Shown in pieces: positions 44,941 to 47,696 of a stretch of DNA of 47,696 nucleotides; the first letter of the stretch is position 1; each line of letters begins with the position of its first letter. The notes below the pieces were generated by a model. The model saw only the letters and a program-made list of their open reading frames with translations. It had not been told where the DNA came from and ran no database searches. The DNA lies in NCBI GenBank assembly GCA_946405135.1, contig CAMJGD010000022.1:1-47696 (forward strand). Reading direction: 5' to 3'. The DNA comes from an uncultured Clostridiaceae bacterium (lineage in GTDB: Bacteria; Bacillota; Clostridia; Clostridiales; Clostridiaceae). The translations under genes were made by a program, and so were the position numbers.

Positions 44941-45019
44941 AATAAAAGAAGACTCTATACCTTCTTATTGTTGTCATTGTAATAAGTGCAGTTCATATAC
45001 ACACCTTCATATCCCTTAA
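44930..45019 (+). CDS. Cys/His-rich 29-aa peptide behind the duplicated leader
   Basis: ATG 44930, with GGGGG upstream, reads MDYKIKEDSIPSYCCHCNKC then a short Ser/His end (SSYTHLHIP). Four cysteines and three histidines in 18 residues could bind a metal. The start and first four codons (MDYK) are copied from the XRE gene at 46630, after which the sequences differ. It may be a real regulated peptide or an accidental fusion of a copied leader to unrelated DNA. Confidence 0.4.
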   Translation: MDYKIKEDSIPSYCCHCNKCSSYTHLHIP

Positions 45020-45214
45020 GATTCCCCTGAATAGAATATTGATATATCTCTATATCATACTATGGTATTTTAAGTTTAACCAGTAATTTAATAAGTAGTA
45101 TTTAATATTGTTAAGTTAGCGTTATGTTCAAAAGAATTTCTATAATTTATATTTGCAGAATTCTCCATATCTCTTCCATCTTTTTAAAAACTTAAACATT
45201 TGTTCATATCTTTA

Positions 45215-45391
45215 TTAATCTTCATCTACTAAACCTATATTACCTTCTTCGGTATCTATATTTTTTAAGTAAATAGCTATGTATTCATCAAGTTTGCGGC
45301 TTAAGTCCAAAATTTCTTCTTTGTTTGTATTATTATTTATAATTTTCTCATTTAATTTTTCTCTTAATTCATTTATTTTATTTATTACCAT
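45215..45391 (-). CDS. Spo0E-like aspartyl-phosphate phosphatase
   Basis: A 58-aa helical-hairpin protein with the Spo0E signature LSRKLDEYIAIYLK (residues 30-43, the S-x-x-L-D-x-x-I motif). Spo0E-family phosphatases remove phosphate from Spo0A and delay sporulation. ATG 45391 with AAAGGGGTGG upstream. The size fits the family (50-90 aa). Located near a GGDEF gene, an MCP gene and an XRE regulator. Confidence 0.85.
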   Translation of the reverse strand: MVINKINELREKLNEKIINNNTNKEEILDLSRKLDEYIAIYLKNIDTEEGNIGLVDED

Positions 45392-45637
45392 TTTTGCTCC
45401 ACCCCTTTCTATTTATGTATAAAAACTAAATGCAAGCACGAAAATTAGGACAATAATATCAATACCGTCAAACCTAATAGTGTTTATATAGCATTTTACA
45501 ACAATAATTTATTTATTGGAAATATCTATTTTATGCTTTTAAAAATTGAAACTTATTTATGACTTTAATTAGGTTTTATAGACTGCTTCTTTTACTATTT
45601 ATTAAAACTAATATTTTTTCTTCTCATATCTGGAGAA

Positions 45638-46312
45638 TCATGACACTCTATTGCGTCCCTGGTATTTTGCATTATATAATGCCTTGTCTGCTAATCCTAT
45701 AAGATAGTTTATTTCTTCTTTTTCTTCAACTGTAGCAACTCCAATACTAACTGTAACTCTACATAAAGTATCATGATTACAACTAAAATTATGTTCTTCA
45801 ACCATTACTCTAATTCTTTCTGCTAACCTGTATGCACCATCAGCATCTGTGTTCGGAAGAATTATCGCAAATTCTTCACCTCCCCACCTTATCACACTAT
45901 CATTAGTTCTCACATTATGCTTAAAAATAACTGCAATCTGCTTTAGTATGTTATCCCCTGATATATGTCCATATTTATCATTAATTTGTTTAAAGTTATC
46001 TACATCTATCATAAGCAAAGATATTGGATGTGCATGTTTTCTTATTTGCTTCATTTCATATCCTAACTCCAAATAAAATAAGTTTCTGTTCCCCAAACCT
46101 GTTAATCTATCTTTGTAAGCCTGAATATATAGTGCTTGGATTTTCCTAGATCCTATAAAGGAAAAAAGCATAGCAATAGCTGTGACCATTGACCATATAA
46201 GTAAATCATGTGTTTCTGCTATATACAAATCAATAAAATATCCTGAAGCATGAAGTATAAAAATACTTATTAACAAAATAACTGGCATAAACTTGTAGAA
46301 GAACCTTTTCAC
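45638..46312 (-). CDS. Membrane-anchored diguanylate cyclase (GGDEF)
   Basis: Makes c-di-GMP from two GTP. 224 aa: two N-terminal transmembrane helices (about 8-28 and 36-54), then the GGDEF domain: DRLTGLGNRN (68-77), LLMIDVDNFKQINDKYGH (99-116), the active-site loop GGEEF (144-148) and ADKALYNAKYQGRNRV at the end. The inhibitory I-site RxxD (R135-D138) is five residues before GGEEF, so product inhibition is expected. GTG start at 46312 with AAAGGAG upstream. Confidence 0.93.
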   Translation of the reverse strand: MKRFFYKFMPVILLISIFILHASGYFIDLYIAETHDLLIWSMVTAIAMLFSFIGSRKIQALYIQAYKDRLTGLGNRNLFYLELGYEMKQIRKHAHPISLLMIDVDNFKQINDKYGHISGDNILKQIAVIFKHNVRTNDSVIRWGGEEFAIILPNTDADGAYRLAERIRVMVEEHNFSCNHDTLCRVTVSIGVATVEEKEEINYLIGLADKALYNAKYQGRNRVS

Positions 46313-46511
46313 TGCTGATTGACTCCTTTACTGCAATATTTATAATACATCATATCCTCCTGCTTGCTATAGTATTTTGATTTATACAAAGTAAGGAAAA
46401 TTTATCTGCAAATTTTAAAAATACTATTTAGTTTCTTAATTACACATCTGCTCTTTATTTTTATCTTTTATTTTATTTGATTCATTCCTACACCCATATG
46501 AATATTCTATC

Positions 46512-46640
46512 TTATAATGTAAAAATCTTCAAAGGTTTTTGACGCTATACGGGTAATTTATTTTAACCCATTTAGTTTATTTTATGTTGTATACATTATC
46601 TGTAAAGTAAACTAGAGGGGTGTTTGAAAATGGATTATAA
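46512..46640 (+). repeat. Duplicated leader, copy 2 (native XRE promoter region)
   Basis: Matches copy 1 at 44811-44940. The dyad arms are ACCCATTTAGTTTA and TAAACTAGAGGGGT, slightly less complementary than in copy 1. It precedes the XRE gene and is probably its own operator region, so the regulator would also control copy 1. Confidence 0.8.
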
Positions 46641-46956
46641 AAAAATTGGTGAGAGAATACAAAAGGAAAGACTAGGACTTGGTTTAACTCGTGAAAAAAT
46701 TGCCGAAATTCTTAATTTATCAGCAAATTTTATTGGTCAAATTGAACGCGGAGAAAAGAAAATGAGCCTTGCAACTATGGTAAAAATCTCCGAATGCTTG
46801 CGAGTTTCAATTGATTATTTGATATATGGGAAAGATGCCGAAGATGAAAATATTAATGATGATGAATTAACCAATCTAATAAGAAAATGCTCTAAACTTG
46901 AACGTTCACTTATTTTAGATATTGTAAAATCCATAATACCATACATAAAAAAATAA
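46630..46956 (+). CDS. XRE-family transcriptional regulator
   Basis: A 108-aa Cro/C1-type repressor. The HTH covers about residues 5-60: IGERIQKERLGLGLTREKIA, then LNLSANFIGQIERGEKKMS and LATMVKISECLRVSIDYLI. The C-terminal ~40 residues are acidic then helical, perhaps for dimerisation. ATG 46630 with AGGGGTG upstream; an in-frame TTG at 46624 is less likely. It likely binds the dyad in its own leader and the copy at 44.8 kb. Confidence 0.92.
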   Translation: MDYKKIGERIQKERLGLGLTREKIAEILNLSANFIGQIERGEKKMSLATMVKISECLRVSIDYLIYGKDAEDENINDDELTNLIRKCSKLERSLILDIVKSIIPYIKK

Positions 46957-47092
46957 ATACTTAATCTTATATATTATCAAAAGAACTTTTTTGAGATTTA
47001 TTATTTATTAAACACTGTACCTGAATAGAGTCATTCTGTTTCAATACAATTATTAGAACAATTTTTACATATTCATTGAAACAAAACAATTA

Positions 47093-47120
47093 GAGTGCAG
47101 AATTTTATGATTCTACACTC
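47093..47120 (-). terminator. Hairpin downstream of the 47.1-kb remnant
   Basis: GAGTGTAGAAT and ATTCTGCACTC arms (one mismatch) then TAATTGTTTTG on the minus strand. The weak U-tract makes this a possible terminator. Confidence 0.5.
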
Positions 47121-47145
47121 CAAAACTTGAAATTAATTCTTTGAT

Positions 47146-47343
47146 TTATGCTTCTTTTATCTCATCTGAAAAATATTTTTCTATAATTCCTATCATGTCA
47201 TGCTCTTCTGCCCACTTATATGCTTCCATCTCTGAAATCGGGATTATGTTTTCTCCACCTGTCCAAGAATTTGAACTAACCAAAGTGGCATACTCTGTTC
47301 TGGCACCACCTTCCCCATGAATAAAGTAGGCTCCGCTTATCCT
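47146..47343 (-). pseudogene. 5'-truncated gene remnant
   Basis: An open frame with clear protein character: GAYFIHGEGGARTEYATLVS, GGENIIPISEMEAYKWAEEH, ending SDEIKEA. There is no start codon or ribosome binding site, and a TAA closes the frame just upstream. The pattern resembles the C-terminus of hypothetical proteins on plasmids and conjugative elements. The N-terminal part is gone. Confidence 0.6.
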
Positions 47344-47696
47344 TTATATTAAGGTATATCATGATTCTTGAAACTGGACCACCTGTATTGGTTTAATAGA
47401 TTGTTTATTAAAACTACTATTAATGAGTATCTAAAATCATCTTTCTGTTAACGTCAACGTGATGTTGACATTAATAAAATTAAACATAATATACCTTTAG
47501 ATAATATCCCCTTATTTATTCATTCATCTCTGTTCCATGACTGACAAAACTTTATTTTCATTTTAACAAAACTTATCTAAAATTCTTTTCTCAAAAAATT
47601 TTTTCCTTATTTCTTTTTCTCTAATTCCTTAACCCTAACTATATACTAATCAAAAAATATTTTATCAAAAATAAAAAAAAGTTATGTTACAAAAGT
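47344..47696. other. Terminal intergenic region
   Basis: AT-rich; holds the palindrome at 47448-47474 and no gene. Confidence 0.45.
47448..47474. promoter_or_regulatory. 27-bp operator-like palindrome
   Basis: Arms TTAACGTCAAC and GTTGACATTAA, one mismatch, around GTGAT. TTGACA within the right arm could be a -35 for a plus-strand transcript running out of the window. Shares TCACGTTGAC (minus strand) with 38844-38866. Confidence 0.55.

Noticed and set aside
42420-45080. Shared TATTGATATATCTCTAT at about 42438 and 45039 as a dispersed repeat
   Set aside because: A single 17-base low-complexity match in AT-rich intergenic DNA, with no extended similarity.

Overview
The window is AT-rich, has strong Shine-Dalgarno sequences and U-tailed terminators, and carries a SpoVS-family protein, a Spo0E-type phosphatase, a diguanylate cyclase and a methyl-accepting chemotaxis protein. 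This points to a motile, endospore-forming Firmicute, most likely a Clostridium or close relative. I see no rRNA, tRNA, CRISPR array or housekeeping operon. The density of transposition, replication and defence genes fits a plasmid or a chromosomal mobile/defence island; the sequence alone does not say which.

Layout. (1) 1-9.7 kb, minus strand: a type III toxin-antitoxin system (toxN toxin plus a three-repeat antitoxin RNA with its own promoter and terminator), a fused HD-hydrolase/Hsp90-type ATPase, a 1.5-kaa Avs-like STAND NTPase with an N-terminal Mrr-type nuclease, and an orphan gene with a good promoter. (2) 9.8-16.3 kb, minus: a tnsABCD operon of a Tn7-like transposon. TnsB, TnsC and TnsD look intact, but three of the four TnsA active-site positions are substituted. 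(3) 16.4-20.0 kb: a short tyrosine recombinase (minus), then a plus-strand three-gene ABC-three-component (ABC-3C) conflict system (HNH nuclease, small middle component, DUF2326 ATPase). Two palindromes with related arms flank the ABC-3C genes. (4) 20-26 kb: hypotheticals, gene remnants, a winged-helix/primase pair resembling a plasmid or phage replication module, a spoVS paralogue, a tiny membrane peptide divergent from a candidate sRNA, a zinc-ribbon protein and a four-helix-bundle (S23/Avd-like) protein. (5) 26-28.9 kb, minus: an unusual operon of an EXLDI-like protein, an RNase H-ParB fusion, a 32-aa membrane peptide behind a strong terminator, and a GIY-YIG protein. (6) 29.1-38.7 kb, minus: a complete helicase-methylase-ATPase anti-phage cluster (TIGR04540-like small gene, DUF499 ATPase, DUF3780, DUF1156 methylase, PLD-SNF2 helicase). 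(7) 39-42 kb: a small minus-strand gene and a plus-strand operon of three unrecognised genes. (8) 42-47.7 kb: host-like signalling genes (MCP, Spo0E-like, GGDEF, XRE regulator), a duplicated leader that drives both the XRE gene and a 29-aa Cys-rich peptide, and remnants.

How it fits together: the first half looks like cargo plus machinery of a Tn7-like element, but neither transposon end was proven. The middle is a second layer of mobile-element genes. At least four recognisable defence systems (type III TA, Avs-like, ABC-3C, helicase-methylase-ATPase) sit within 39 kb, so the unassigned operons between them are reasonable candidates for further, undescribed defence functions.
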